Below are positions 44,498 through 57,362 of a DNA stretch of 64,000 bases, piece by piece. A program made the position numbers and the translations under genes. Under the pieces are notes generated by a model. That model ran no database searches. It had not been told where the DNA came from and saw only the letters and a list, made by a program, of their open reading frames with translations. The stretch comes from Apium graveolens (taxonomy: Eukaryota; Streptophyta; Magnoliopsida; Apiales; Apiaceae). The stretch spans positions 38,955,437 through 39,019,436 of the forward strand of contig NC_133655.1 of assembly GCF_009905375.1 (NCBI RefSeq), read 5' to 3'. Position 1 is the stretch's first letter, and the number at the start of each line of letters is the position of its first letter.

Positions 44498-47400
44498 TGT
44501 GGCGCCCTCCAAACCCGGGTCAGAAGTTTGGGGTCCACAACACATACACAAAATATAAACCTGTATATAAAATATTATTTGCAAGGACCCTGCTTTACTT
44601 AACCACGGATCGTAACAGGTTAAAGTATGAAGATAAGCCACAACCTTAACTTTTAATACAACGTACCAAATCCCATTAATTTAATTTACAACTGATATGA
44701 AATTATTCTTACAACCTTACTATCTCACTACTGCATTAAGCTCCTGCTAGCTCGATCAATCATAATCTGGAATCCTAGCTCGAATATTGAACTGGGAAAC
44801 CTCGCTATCAACCGTATCCTTCTTAACTGTAGAATACATAAAAAGATTCGCAAGAGTGAGCTAACTAGCTCAGCAAGTCATATTATCAATAACTGAGGTT
44901 AAACAATAATAAACGAGATGATTCAAAGGAATCAAGTTTCCTGTTAAACAGTCAATAGAATTGGATATTCATTTTAAGTTTTTAAAACCAAGGTTAGGCT
45001 GCTGATCAGTCACGCACTAACCCCGAGCAAACCACACAACACTGCTCTAACTACTGGATCCAAGGCACACGTTGGCCTAACTTGACCATCGATATGGTCT
45101 GACCACGAATCTGGTCCACACAAAGAAAACTATCCAATTCTAAAGCATTTCAATATGATAAACAATAGAGTTCAATAAAACCAGATCATAATCAATAACC
45201 ATAAAACATTTGTAAAAGTGCATGGTAAAATTTCATAGTTACCAAAAAGGGTATGTCAAAATACATAAAAGAAGTGGCCTCCAGCCGGTAGGATAATCGG
45301 ATATTAGATGAATAGTATTTTTACAAGGTTTTAGTACTTTGATATCACAAGGTATGGTTGAGTATAAAAGTTTCTGTATGTGTAAACAATTCTGTTCCAG
45401 TTTTTGGTATATATGATGGATAGATATTTATGGAGTAGTATCTTATTTGTGTGGTTTAGTATCTGGTAAATCAACAAGAAATGGTTTACAAAGAATAAGG
45501 CTTACGGCTCAAAGATCAAATGTTGTGGCTCAGGTTCAAGGTTGAAGGATTCAAAATGTGTACAGTATAAAACAAAATTATTTTGGGTATTAACAATATG
45601 TCACAAGAGAATTTAGAAATATTTGCATTGTATCTTGAGAAAGGTTTAGAAATACTTGCCTTATCATAATCGATTTCAACTTCACTTGTACTTGTCTAAT
45701 GACCCCATTCAACAATCACTCGTCTGCTTCTCCTATGCCTCGCTTCTATCCTCTGATCACTTGTTGTATTTTCTACATGTAAATTCTATTTTCTGATCAC
45801 CTGCTTCTCTTTCTTACGCCTTTCTTACTCGGATAGGCATCATAAGTATCTATTAATATTTAACTCATACCATTCTATTCGACATACACTTCTATCTACC
45901 CTTCGTTTTACCCAAATCCGATTAACGGCTTAAAAGTTATGCTATAAACAAGTTATCACCGAACATATAGACCGATAGTCAACTAACAAGTCACGTATAA
46001 CACATAACACGTCAAATAATCAATGACATCTCATTTATAAAGAAGTCTCGGATCATAAACAGGCTTTCGGGTATTTAAAATGATTTTTAAAACATTTTTC
46101 GGAATTAAAACGGGTCATTGGATCAATTTCAGAGTAATAAACAAGGGTTGGTTGGCCAATTCTGGCTTCGAAACAATTTTATAATAATTATCGAGCCTTG
46201 GAACTAATTTAATATAATATTTTAAAGCTCGAAACTATTTTTCAGAATTTTTAAATCATTTTTAAATAATTAACTCTAATTAAATAATTAATTAAAATCA
46301 ATTAATAATTAATTAAATCAATTAATCAATTAATTTTCAAATTAATGGACTAATTAATCAATTAAAAATTAACTGAAATTAATTAAATAATTAATTCAGA
46401 TTTATTTTTGGATTAAAAATAATTTTTGGAATTAAAATAATGATTTTTGAAATTAAAATAATCATTTTCGGATTTTTCTGAAATTAAAAACAATTTAAAA
46501 AATAATTTATAAAAAGAAATCCGAAATTTGAAAGAATTCAAAACAGAAATTCAGAATTTTTAAAGTTCTGGAAACTTCAGGTACTAACTTGCAAAAATGC
46601 CAAAAACACTTCTGATTTAGGGAACTTTTGGATCAAAACCGGGTCAAACCGGGTCGGAATTCCGAGTCACCAAGAACAGAAACGGGTCGCGAAGAACCCA
46701 GTTTCCGGTGACCGGAAAATAACCCCGGCGAGCCCCGATTCGATCAAAAACGGCATGGTTTTACACGATTCAGGTGGGGTTTTCGTTCCAAATCACGACA
46801 GGAGTTCAAATCAAACCACAAACAAACCAAATGATATCTGGAAACAAAAATCCGGCCAAAAACTTCAAGAACACCGGCGAGAACTTCAAATCACAACTCA
46901 CTCCTCTACAGGCCTCGTCGATTTGCACAACTTATACGAATCGATTACAAATTTCAAGGGGAACAAAACCCACCCCTCTAGAACGTCTATCAATTCTGAA
47001 ATAAGAAACCCCCAAATCGAATTGAAAACATTCAAAGTAATATAAACCCTAATTTCTAAATTCCGAGAATCAAACCCAAAATTAAACATGTTATTGAACT
47101 CCAAATTTGAAGTATAATATATCAAAATGATCAGGAAAACAAGCTCTACAACATACCATCATCAAATCATTCAAACCATCATCCGTACAAAAATTCATAA
47201 TTTAAATACCAAGAAATTCGAATATAAATAATTAAATAGGAAATCACCTGATGTTTCTGGGTTGAAATTGATGGAAGATTTGGGTTCTAGATTTCAGTAG
47301 CTTCGTTTTGAATATATGTACGCCAAAATCGGACATCGATAACGCCTTCGAATTTGTGTTTGATTATGAAGCACAAAATATAATTATAGTATTTTCTCTG

Positions 47401-48151
47401 TAAAAACTCTGTAAATACTGTTTGCAATTGATTTCCGGTACAAAATAAAATACGGTAGAGGCTATTTATAATTACGGAAAATTAGTATCCCGTTGGATCA
47501 TTCCAGATATAAAACGGTACGTTTATTTATAAAAACTGATCCAAACGGTAGCGATTTTCGTGATAATTATCCAAATCAGTACAATTTGTACTGCGGTCTT
47601 GGTCTCAGCGCCTGGTTACACGTATTATGAAGTGATAATTGTAATAGTTTAATAAAAAGCTCCCGTTTATCGAAAATACGAGTTTTATTGATTTACCGAA
47701 ACGAATATTGTATCGAAAATGTTGCGCTGGGACCCGCGCAGGACAAACCGTACGCCGGATCGAAAAAGTCAAAACATGGAATATGCTCAGAATATTACAA
47801 TTGGGTTAGGAAGGAGTTCTCGGAAGAGTTTCGGGTTCTAAAAACGTAACAATGGATGACGTCGGTTGGTTCCCGTTTTTATAAAATAGATTTTAAATAC
47901 CTGGAAAAAGATTTTACAAAATTCATATGATTCCTATATATTCATAAATCAACATAAAAATAATTAGGAAGATATGACAATTATCTATATTTTATTTGGA
48001 ACATATATAAAAATTGAAACACTTAATTAATAACATTTTTTTAAACATTCAAACACATTTAACACTTAAATAATTCACAGAATAGATACTGAATACATAT
48101 AATAATTATCTATTAGCAAAAATAATTGCACGATATATCCCGGATATTACA
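44498..48151 (-). mobile_element. G2 3' LTR (left, 3654 bp)
   Basis: On + it starts tgtggcgccctcc and ends tattaca. It has exactly the same length as the right LTR (53704-57357) and differs from it by a few dozen substitutions, more than the family-L pair. A TATA-like ttataaatagcc lies on the minus strand near 47474-47462. Next to it, at 48152, is the polypurine tract. Confidence 0.96.
44756..44839 (-). other. G2 LTR short ORF at the leader-exon position, no H3 likeness
   Basis: At the equivalent place in the G2 LTR a minus-strand ATG opens 27 codons (MYSTVKKDTVDSEV...) and a stop. The first ten residues do not match histone H3. Its middle (VSQFNIR) resembles the family-L exon (VPQFSRS) slightly. 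No convincing donor is visible. It is a useful negative comparison. Confidence 0.35.
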
Positions 48152-48170
48152 TCCTTCCCCCTTAAAAGGA
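48152..48170 (-). promoter_or_regulatory. G2 polypurine tract
   Basis: The minus strand reads ttttaagggggaagga up to the LTR start tgtaatatcc. Confidence 0.92.
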
Positions 48171-48188
48171 TTCTGTCCTCAGTATCTC

Positions 48189-48620
48189 CTAAGAAAACAA
48201 ATGAGGACACTTTGCTCTCATATCACTTTCTAATTCCCAGGTTGACTCTTCAACCTTTGGGTTTCTCCATAATACTGTTACTAACTTTACCACTTTATTT
48301 CTTAATACTTTCTCTCTTTCCTCTAGAATCTCTATCGGACTCTCTACATATGACAAATCTGCCTGAAGCTCTATCGGCTCATATTCTATTACATACCTGA
48401 AGTCTGGATTATACTTCTTAAGCATCGATACATGAAAAATATTATGAATGTGCTCCATGTGCGGAGGTAACGTTAACTCGAAAGCTATTTTTCCAACGTG
48501 CTTTAAAATTTTAAAAGGTCCGACATATCTTAGGCTCGGTTTTTCTTTCTTTCCAAACCTCGTTAATCCCTTCCATGGCGATACTTTCAGTAGTACTAAG
48601 CTTCCTTCTTCGAATTCCAT
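48189..48620 (-). pseudogene. G2 integrase C-terminal domain and chromodomain-like tail
   Basis: An open frame of 143 codons: FEEGSLVLLKVSPWKGLTRFG, the GPFKILKHVGKIAFEL block and LPPHMEHIHNIFHVSML of the integrase C-terminus, then about 40 residues with VLWRNPKVEESTWELESDM, the signature of the chromodomain-like tail in Tekay/Del chromoviruses. In other chromoviruses chromodomains bind modified histone H3 and steer integration to heterochromatin; whether this tail does so is not known from the sequence. Open here, but upstream integrase is broken by stops. Confidence 0.88.
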
Positions 48621-49510
48621 GTCTTTCCTTGATTGATCTGTTTATTTCCTTTGACGGTCTGGTACGACTATCAATCTCTCCTGGATAACTTCGACAACTT
48701 TCTTTGTCTGCTGTACTAATTCAGGTCCAAGTATTTTGCGCTCTACTACTCCGTCTTAATACACTGGAGATCTGTATTGGCGATCATAAAGGGCTTCTTA
48801 GGGTGACATCCCGAAACTAGCGTGATAACTGTTGTTGCAAGCAATTTCTATCAGAGGTAAATGCTCGCCCCAATTTTCTTTGAAATCAATAGCACAAACA
48901 CGTAATAAGTCTTATATTGTCTGGATTATTTTTTCACGTTGGCCATCCGTCTGTGGGTGATAATCTGTACTCATATTCAATCTTGTTCCTAAACATTCTT
49001 GAAAACTCTTCCAAAATCTCGAATTAAATCTTGGATCTCGATCAGATATGATAGACAAAGGGATTTCATGACGAACTACACTTTTTTTCAGGCATCTATG
49101 GATCAACTTATCGAGTGAAAATCTTTCGTTTATAGGCAGAAAATGAGCTGACTTAGTAAATCTATCCACTATAAGCCAAATGGCATCATGATTAGTTTTT
49201 GTGCTTGGTAACCCCACCTATGAAATCCATGGTGATATGCTCCCACTTCCACTCTGGAACTTTCAATGACTGTAGCAATCCACTTGATCTCTGATGCTCT
49301 ACTTTAACTCTGTTGACATATATAACATCTGCTAATTCATTCTACAATTCCCCGCTTCATATTTAACCACCTATAATTTTCTTTAAATCTCTATACATCT
49401 TGGTACTCCCTGAATGGATTGAATACTTCGAATTATGAGCTGCCTATAAAATTTCATCCTTCAGTTCCATCACTGGTGGAATCCAAGTTCTAGAAGAAAA
49501 CCTAAGAATA
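48621..49510 (-). pseudogene. G2 integrase zinc-binding and catalytic core
   Basis: From 49510 down: HHCC-type N-terminus remnants (SKYSIHSGSTKMYRDLKK, then [30 protein letters not shown]), then the core frame 49217-48912 with IVDRFTKSAHFLPI (first Asp), IISDRDPRF (second Asp) and YHPQTDGQREK (Glu). A further degraded link (QYRSPVY, stop, VVERKILGPELVQQ) leads to the C-terminal domain. Several stops and shifts interrupt it. Confidence 0.85.
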
Positions 49511-50010
49511 CCTTGATCGTCCTTTTTGCGTGCACTATTCTTCCCATACTAAATGATTTATATCCTGATCTACTACCTCTTCCTGACACTTCTTTATCTT
49601 CTCTAACAATCCCGACTGAAAAGTTATACTTATACATTCTTACTCCTTTTTGGATCATGCACTCTGACTTCCAATTCCAACTTCTAGAATTCCATAGATA
49701 ATTCTTCTGGTACAGTCTTTATGTTCATTCTCTCTCCTTCTTGCTCATCTCTTGCCACTACATTTGCTTTTCCTCGAGAGTTCATACTTCAACTCTTATG
49801 GTCCGTATATATTTCACATCTTTCTCTATACTTATAATATTTCCCAATCTTTCAAACGAATATTATTGTTGCTTTTAATTCCCAGTTATGAGTAGGGTCC
49901 TTCTGTTCATAAGGTTTCGGTTGTCTGGATGCATATGCAATAACTTTAATATTTTACGTCAACACACATCCTATTCCCTTACGAGAAGTATCACTATAAG
50001 CTACCAAATC
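49511..50010 (-). pseudogene. G2 RNase H remnant
   Basis: Minus-strand pieces [40 protein letters not shown] and CEIYTDHKS are clear RNase H motifs with the catalytic Asp residues, but stops and a deletion before the integrase linker break the frame. Confidence 0.8.
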
Positions 50011-51050
50011 TCCCTAATACTTTCAAAGTGATAAAATAGGTGTTATAATCATTCTTTCATTTAACTTCGCAAAACTTTCCCCACCCTTCTCCATTTCACA
50101 TAACCTTCTTGCTTTTCCTGGTTAGCTTCATCCAAAATATTGTAATTTTTAAGAAATCTTACACAAATTTCCAATAATAACTAGCCCATGATAAAACTTC
50201 TTACTTTTGTTGGTGCTTCTGGTCTTTCTTCATTCATATTATCTTTAAATTTTCTGCTGAATCCCCTTTTTGTCTCCTCCTTACTGACTGTCTATACTAA
50301 GAATTATACTTCCTGCCATTAAAGTTTTCACCTGGTAAACTCTTTTATACCACTTCTTTCTTCTTTAACTCCTCAGCTATCATTGTATAGGTTGCATGGT
50401 TCTTCTTAAGTAACACCATCCAACTAACATTTCTAGAATTTTATAACCACAATACTGAGTTCTGGAAATTATCTTTGATATGTCCATAAGTTCAATCTTC
50501 ACTTGGTGATATACCTAGTCTTAAATCAATCTTATAAAAATACCTTGCTTCATTCATATAATTAAATAAATCATTGGTTCGAGGTAACCGATATTTGCTC
50601 TTGAGGGTAAACTCGTTGAGCTTTCGCTAACACATAATCTCATACTTTCATTTTTCTTATTAATACATTATGTCGGTGCACTTTAGGGGGTACGCTAGGT
50701 CCAGTTGCTTTTTCTTCTAATTATCTCCTGCATTTGCTCTGGTAACTCCTTTATTTTTATCTGGTGTCATTCTGTGTGGGGCTTTGGACACTGGCTTCAT
50801 TTCAAGTGCTAAATCAATCATAAACGCATTTTCTTTATCTAAAGGAAATATTGGTAACTCATCTGGAAATATATCTTGAGACTGTAAAATCTTCAAGTTC
50901 GGTTTGCTCCTGACTCTTATTTATAATCGCCATAGCACGTATATTTCGGTTACCGTAATCCTAAATCATTCTTAACAAGTTCTTTACTTTCCTTTGTCCT
51001 TTAAACTTCTTCATGTTCTCATTTGACATCTTCAAAACTATCTTCCATCA
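50011..51050 (-). pseudogene. G2 reverse transcriptase remnant
   Basis: Heavily decayed. Recognisable pieces on the minus strand are SKAPHRMTPDKIKEL near 50800, VYHQVKIE near 50490, and EERPEAPTKVRSF near 50230. No FxDD catalytic motif could be read. A protease-end-like piece (KKFKGQRKVKNLL) lies near 50990. Confidence 0.7.
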
Positions 51051-53688
51051 CGACAGTCTACCTGGGCATCACACTTGAATAGTTAATCCACTCCTTAGAA
51101 TAATGTCAAATCCTCTTATCTCAAATGATATTAATTCTTTGCAACTAATTGCCAGAAATATCGATTCCGCCATTGGTACTTACTTATTCAATAACTGCAC
51201 GTTCTTAACTTGCTAGTCCTTTGGTCATAAACTTATTGATTCAAAAAGATAATTCATCTGATTAATAAAACCTTGAGAGATATATAATCAAGTTGCTACC
51301 ACATCTTTCAATACTTTAACGCATAAGGTATTCGCATTAATCTTCCACGTCATCACATCCATATTCTAAATATCGTATCGCAAATTCTCGTTCTCGAAGA
51401 CGTATCTCTTATTAAAGTAGATTCCTTTGACTGTTAATGCATCCCTGGCTAGGGCAAGTGATTTATAATTCTCACCATATGCCCTTGTTTCCTTTCCATG
51501 CATGAGAGATAAATGAGACTTTGCCTGCTGGGTGTATAATACGTTGACTTTTGTTTGAAATGCTCTCGCAAAGAGCAACGGTACAACGAAACTACTAGAA
51601 GGATTCACAATTTTAATAAACTTAGAATTAAAAAGAAAGAAGAAGTAATGATTTGAATATGAATGAGACAACCATATAGTACTTAAGATGGCCAGTCTTT
51701 CATACCGTATGGCATACAGCACATGATTAAGTGGCGTCCCACCCGACTCTTTATCATTCAGACAAGTGTCTCATCATAACACTGTTTGTCTCAATCAGAA
51801 AACAAAACTCAAGGGGAATAATTAAGTTTGAAAGGAATGCAAAATCCTCTGTTTTGATATCATCAGAAAGAATTTATTAAGAAAAGGAGTTCATACATTT
51901 TTAGGAATTAAAAAGGCATATACGCTATAATGTTGAGGATAAGAATGATACCATTGGTCACCATCCACATTCCACTTGTATTCATCTTTCGAGTTTGATC
52001 GATCATATCCCAATTGCATCGTATAACAACTTTAGAAGTATGCTAAAATGCCTTTGCAACTAAGCATTATGGTAGATTCTTACTTGTAACGTCGCAACTA
52101 CACATGTAATACTTTAACAATTCGATCGAAATGGCATTCTTATCAAATAACCTTGAGTTTCCTCTTTTTAATTTGGAATAACCATGAATCATTCAACATA
52201 GCGATCATTTTATTAACAATATTCTTCCTTTAGAAAAGTCTGGAAATTTTCCCAATCTTTTTCGGTCATGCTCAAGCTTCCGTTTAATTAATGAATTCTT
52301 TGAACTCTAATAATCCCAGTAATTGGATGAATAGTTACTCCGTACACTGGTTCTGTTGTTAATCCTATCAGACAATACTTGCACCCACTTCTACATAATC
52401 ACAGGTTACCTCGTTCTCCAAATTAACAATACTGAGTCTGAAACAACATCCTTCCAAATAATTTGGGTCTTTTAACAAACAAGAAACTCAAGTAATAATT
52501 TGACAACCAAGGTTTAAAACTTATTTTATTCAAAAAGGCTTTTAGAAATTTTGTGAGGAAAAATCTTTTTTTTTTCTTTTCTTTTTTTTTCGAAAACTTG
52601 TTAAATTTTTTTGAAAATTTTGAAAATCACACCTCTGGTTGTTCTCACTATATGAGTTGGTTGTTGTCCTTCTTATGACCAAATACCAAGTTAAAGAACG
52701 ATCCCTCAAAGGTCCATTCACTTCCATTTATCTCCTCTCTTTCATTGGGGTCTATTACTTTCCTTAATCAATAAAAACTTCCGTTGCCGTTGCACGTTAT
52801 CTTATTCGTAGCTTCACATTAAGGCTCCCATACTGGTAGTACTCCCGCTAACCACTCTGCAATCATTAGGTGGAACAGACTATCCAATAGTCAACAAGTC
52901 AGCTAATGTCACATCATCTTGTTTAAATATATATCACATCATTACAACATCATTAATTTCAAGAAATCTTCAGATCCCTAATCTCCTCTAACTTTCTCTC
53001 TTCAACACTTATCTACTCCATTTCACAAGCTAGTCATGAGTGGCCTAGTTACTAACAACTTCTTGTAACCTGATAACAGCTATCCTCTGAAATACTTAAA
53101 TCTTCTTTCTAAACTCCTTCTCACCTCAATTTGTATCTCAATACTCACCATTTACTGCAGCTATCGAGTCTCTTCTCGCAAATACTGTTGTTTCACTGGA
53201 AAGGTTTTTTTTTTTTAACTGAGGATATAAAATATGGTGTTTAGTAAACAGAAAAGATACATCCATAGTTGAATGTTCAATAGAACAAGAAGAAGCAAAT
53301 GAAGATTCTTGAATAGGTAGTCTCATATCAAAAGATGATAGAATAGCGTTGAATAACTTGGAGAGGCGCAACTGTCATAACAGAAGGTAGTACCACTAAT
53401 ACCGATGGAAGAACAAGGCGGAAATCGAATCGGGAAGAAGATGACGATCCTTAAATGGAAAGCTCCAAACGATCAGTTGATGTAGGGAAATCAGGATCTG
53501 TCATTGCCGTTGCCTGGATATCACGTCGCGAGTTAAGAATCCCGAATCGCAACACGAATCGTGCTGGGGACCTACTATACAGTCGCACTCAACCTCACGA
53601 TGGCTTATCTTTCTATTTCCTATTCCTAATCCTAAACCTTTACCCAATGCCGACTATCTAGGCTTGTTTCAGTGACTTATAACCTGTA
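51051..53688 (-). other. G2 interior where gag should lie; nothing recognisable
   Basis: No zinc knuckle, capsid motif or protease active site can be read. A 118-codon frame at 51366-51722 (minus) has no motif that I recognise and may be chance. This suggests that gag was lost or replaced, as in LARD-type non-autonomous elements. Confidence 0.5.
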
Positions 53689-53700
53689 GCTCTGATACCA
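53689..53700 (-). promoter_or_regulatory. G2 primer-binding site
   Basis: Minus strand tggtatcagagc, three bases from LTR start 53704; complementary to initiator tRNA-Met. Confidence 0.95.
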
Positions 53701-53703
53701 ACC

Positions 53704-56700
53704 TGTGGCGCCCTCCAAACCCGGGTCAGAATTTTGGGGTCCACAACACATACATAAAATATAAACCTGTATATAAAATATTATTTGCAAGGACCCTGCT
53801 TTACTTAACCACGGATCGTAATAGGTTAAACTATGAAAACAAGCCACAACCTTAACTTTTATTACAACGTACCAAATCCCACTAATTTAATTTACAACTG
53901 ATATGAAATTATTCTTACAACCTTACTATCTCACTACTGCATTAAGCTCCTGCTAGCTCGATCAATCATAATCTGGAATCCTAGCTCGAATATTGAACTG
54001 GGAAACCTCGCTATCAACCGTATCCTTCTTAACTGTAGAATACATAAAAAGATTCGCAAGAGTGAGCTAACTAGCTCAGCAAGTCATATTATCAATAACT
54101 GAGGTTAAACAATAATAAATGAGGTGATTCAAAGGAATCAAGTTTCATGTTAAACAGTCAATAGAATTGGATATTCATTTTAAGTTTTTAAAACCAAGGT
54201 TAGGCTGCTGATCAGTCACGCACTAACCCCGAGCAAAGCACACAGCACTGCTCTAACTACTAGATCCAAGGCACACGTTGGCCTAACTTGACCATCAATA
54301 TGGTCTGACCACGAATCTGGTCCACACAAAGAAAACTATCCAATTCTAAAGCATTTCAATATGATAAACAATAGAGTTCAATAAAACCAGATCATAATCA
54401 ATAACCATAAAACATTTGTAAAAGAGCATGGTAAAAATTCATATTTACCAAAAAGGGTATGTCAAAATACATAAAAGAAGTGGCCTCCAGCCGGTAGGAT
54501 AATCGGATATTAGATGAATAGTGTTTTTACAAGGTTTTAGTACTTTGATATCACAAGGTATGGTTGAGTATAAAAGTTTCTGTATGTGTAAACAATTCTG
54601 TTCCAGTGTTTGGTATATATGATGGATATATATTTATGGAGTAGTATCTTATTTGTGTGGTTTAGTATCTGGTAAATCAACAAGAAATGGTTTACAAAGA
54701 ATAAGGCTTACGGCTCAAAGATCAAATATTGTGGCTCAGGTTCAAGGCTGAAGGATTCAAAATGTGTACAGTATAAAACAGAATTATTTTGGGTATTAAC
54801 AATATGTCACAAGAGAATTTAGAAATATTTGCATTGTATCTTGAGAAAGGTTTAGAAATACTTGCCTTATCATAATTGATTTTAACTTCACTTGTACTTG
54901 TCTAATGACCCCATTCAACAATCACTCGTCTGCTTCTCCTATGCCTCGCTTCTATCCTCTGATCACTTGTTGTATTTTATACATGTAAATTCTATTTTCT
55001 GATCACCTGCTTCTCTTTCTTACGCCTTTCTTACTCTGCTAGGCATCATAAGTATCTATTAATATTTAACTCATACCATTCTATTCGACATACACTTCTA
55101 TCTACCCTTCGTTTTACCCAAATCCGATTAACGGATTAAAAGTTATGCTATAAACAAGTAATCACCGAACATATAGACCGACAGTCAACCATCAAGTCAC
55201 GTATAACACATAACACGTCAAATAATCAATGACATCTCATTTATAAAGAAGTCTCGGATCATAAACAGGCTTTCGGGTATTTAAAATGATTTTTAAAACA
55301 TTTTTCGGAATTAAAACGGGTCGTTGGATCAATTTCAGAGTAATAAACAAGGTTCGGTTGGCCAATTCTGGCTTCGAAACAATTTTATAATAATTATCGA
55401 GCCTTGGAACTAATTTAAAATAATATTTTAAAGCTCGAAACTATTTTTCAGAATTTTTAAATCATTTTTAAATAATTAACTCTAATTAAATAATTAATTA
55501 AAATTAATTAATAATTAATTAAATCAATGAATCAATTAATTTTCGAATTAATTGACTAATTAATCAATTAAAAATTAACTGAAATTAATTAAATAATTAA
55601 TTCAGATTTATTTTTGGATTAAAAATAATTTTTGGAATTAAAATAATGATTTTTGAAATTAAAATAATCATTTTCGGATTTTTCTGAAATTAAAAATAAT
55701 TTTAAAAATAATTTATAAAAAGAAATCCGAAATTTGAATGAATTCAAAACAGAAATCCAGAATTTTTAAAGTTCTGGAAACTTCAGGTACTAACTTGCAA
55801 AAATGCCAAAAATACTTCTGATTTAGGGAACTTTTGGATCAAAACCGGGTCAAACCGGGTCGGAATTCCGGGTCACCAAGAACAGAAACGGGTCGCGAAG
55901 AACCCAGTTTATGGTGACCGGAAAATAACCCCGGCGAGCCCCGATTCGATCAAAAACGGCATGGTTTTACATGATTCAGGTGGGGTTTTCGTTCCAAATC
56001 ACGACAGGAGTTCAAATCAAACCACAAACAAACCAAATGATATCTGGAAACAAAAATCCGGCCAAAAACTTCAAGAACACCGGCGAGAACTTCAAATCAC
56101 AACTCACTCCTCTACAGGCCTCGTCGATTTGCACAACTTATACGAATCGATTACAAATTTCAAGGGGAACAAAACCCACCCCTCTAGAACGTCTATCAAT
56201 TCCGAAATAAGAAACCCCCAAATCGAATTGAAAACATTCAAAGTAATATAAACCCCAATTTCTAAATTCCGAGAATCAAACCCAAAATTAAACATGTTAT
56301 TGAACTTCAAATTTGAAGTATAATATATCAAAATGATCAGAAAAACAAGCTCTACAACATACCATCATCAAATCATTCAAACCATCATCCGTACAAAAAT
56401 TCATAATTTAAATACCAAGAAATTCGAATATAAATAATTAAATAGGAAATCACCTGATGTTTCTGGGTTGAAATTGATGGAAGATTTGGACTCTAGATTT
56501 CAGTAACTTCGTTTTGAATATATGTACGCCAAAATCGGACACCGATAACGCCTTCGAATTTGTGTTTGATTATGAAGAACAAAATATAATTATAGTATTT
56601 TCCCTGTAAAAACTCTGTAAATACTGTTTGCAATTGATTTCCGGTACAAAATAAAATACGGTAGAGGCTATTTATAATTACGGAAAATTAGTATCCCGTT

Positions 56701-57357
56701 GGATCATTCCAGATATAAAACGGTACGTTTATTTATAAAAACTGATCCAAACGGTAGCGGTTTTCGTGATAATTATCCAAATCAGTACAATTTGTACTGC
56801 GGTCTTGGTCTCAGCGCCTGGTTACACGTATTACGAAGTGATAATTGTAATAGTTTAATAAAAAGCTCCCGTTTATCGAAAATACGAGTTTTATTGATTT
56901 ACCGAAACGAATATTGTATCGAAAATATTGCGCGGGGACCCGCGCAGGACAAACCGTACGCCTGATCGAAAAAGTCAAAACACAGAATATGCTCGGAATA
57001 TTACAATTAGGTTAGGAAGGAGTTCTCGGAAGAGTTTCGGGTTCTAAAAACGTAACAACGGATGACGTCGGTTGGTTCCCGTTTTTATAAAATAGATTTT
57101 AAATACCTGGAAAAAGATTTTATAAAATTCATATGATTCCTATATATTCATAAATCAACATAAAAATAATTAGGAAGATATGAAAATTATCTATATTTTA
57201 TTTGGAACATATATAAAAATTGAAACACTTAATTAATAATATTTTTTTAAACATTCAAACACATTTAACACTTAAATAATTCACAGAATATATACTGAAT
57301 ACATATAATAATTATCTATTAGCAAAAATAATTGCACGATATATCCCGGATATTACA
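53704..57357 (-). mobile_element. G2 5' LTR (right, 3654 bp)
   Basis: Partner of 44498-48151. TATA-like ttataaatagcc on the minus strand near 56680-56668. Followed by TSD gttat. Confidence 0.96.
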
Positions 57358-57362
57358 GTTAT
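57358..57362. repeat. TSD of G2, right copy (gttat)
   Basis: Matches 44493-44497 and shows that G2 inserted into the G3 LTR. Confidence 0.93.

Noticed and set aside
46755..47045. 96-residue frame present in both G2 LTRs
   Set aside because: Antisense to G2, low complexity and duplicated only because the LTRs are; no known domain.
51366..51722. 118-residue minus-strand frame in G2 as gag
   Set aside because: No capsid motif, zinc knuckle or similarity to the gag of G1 or G3.
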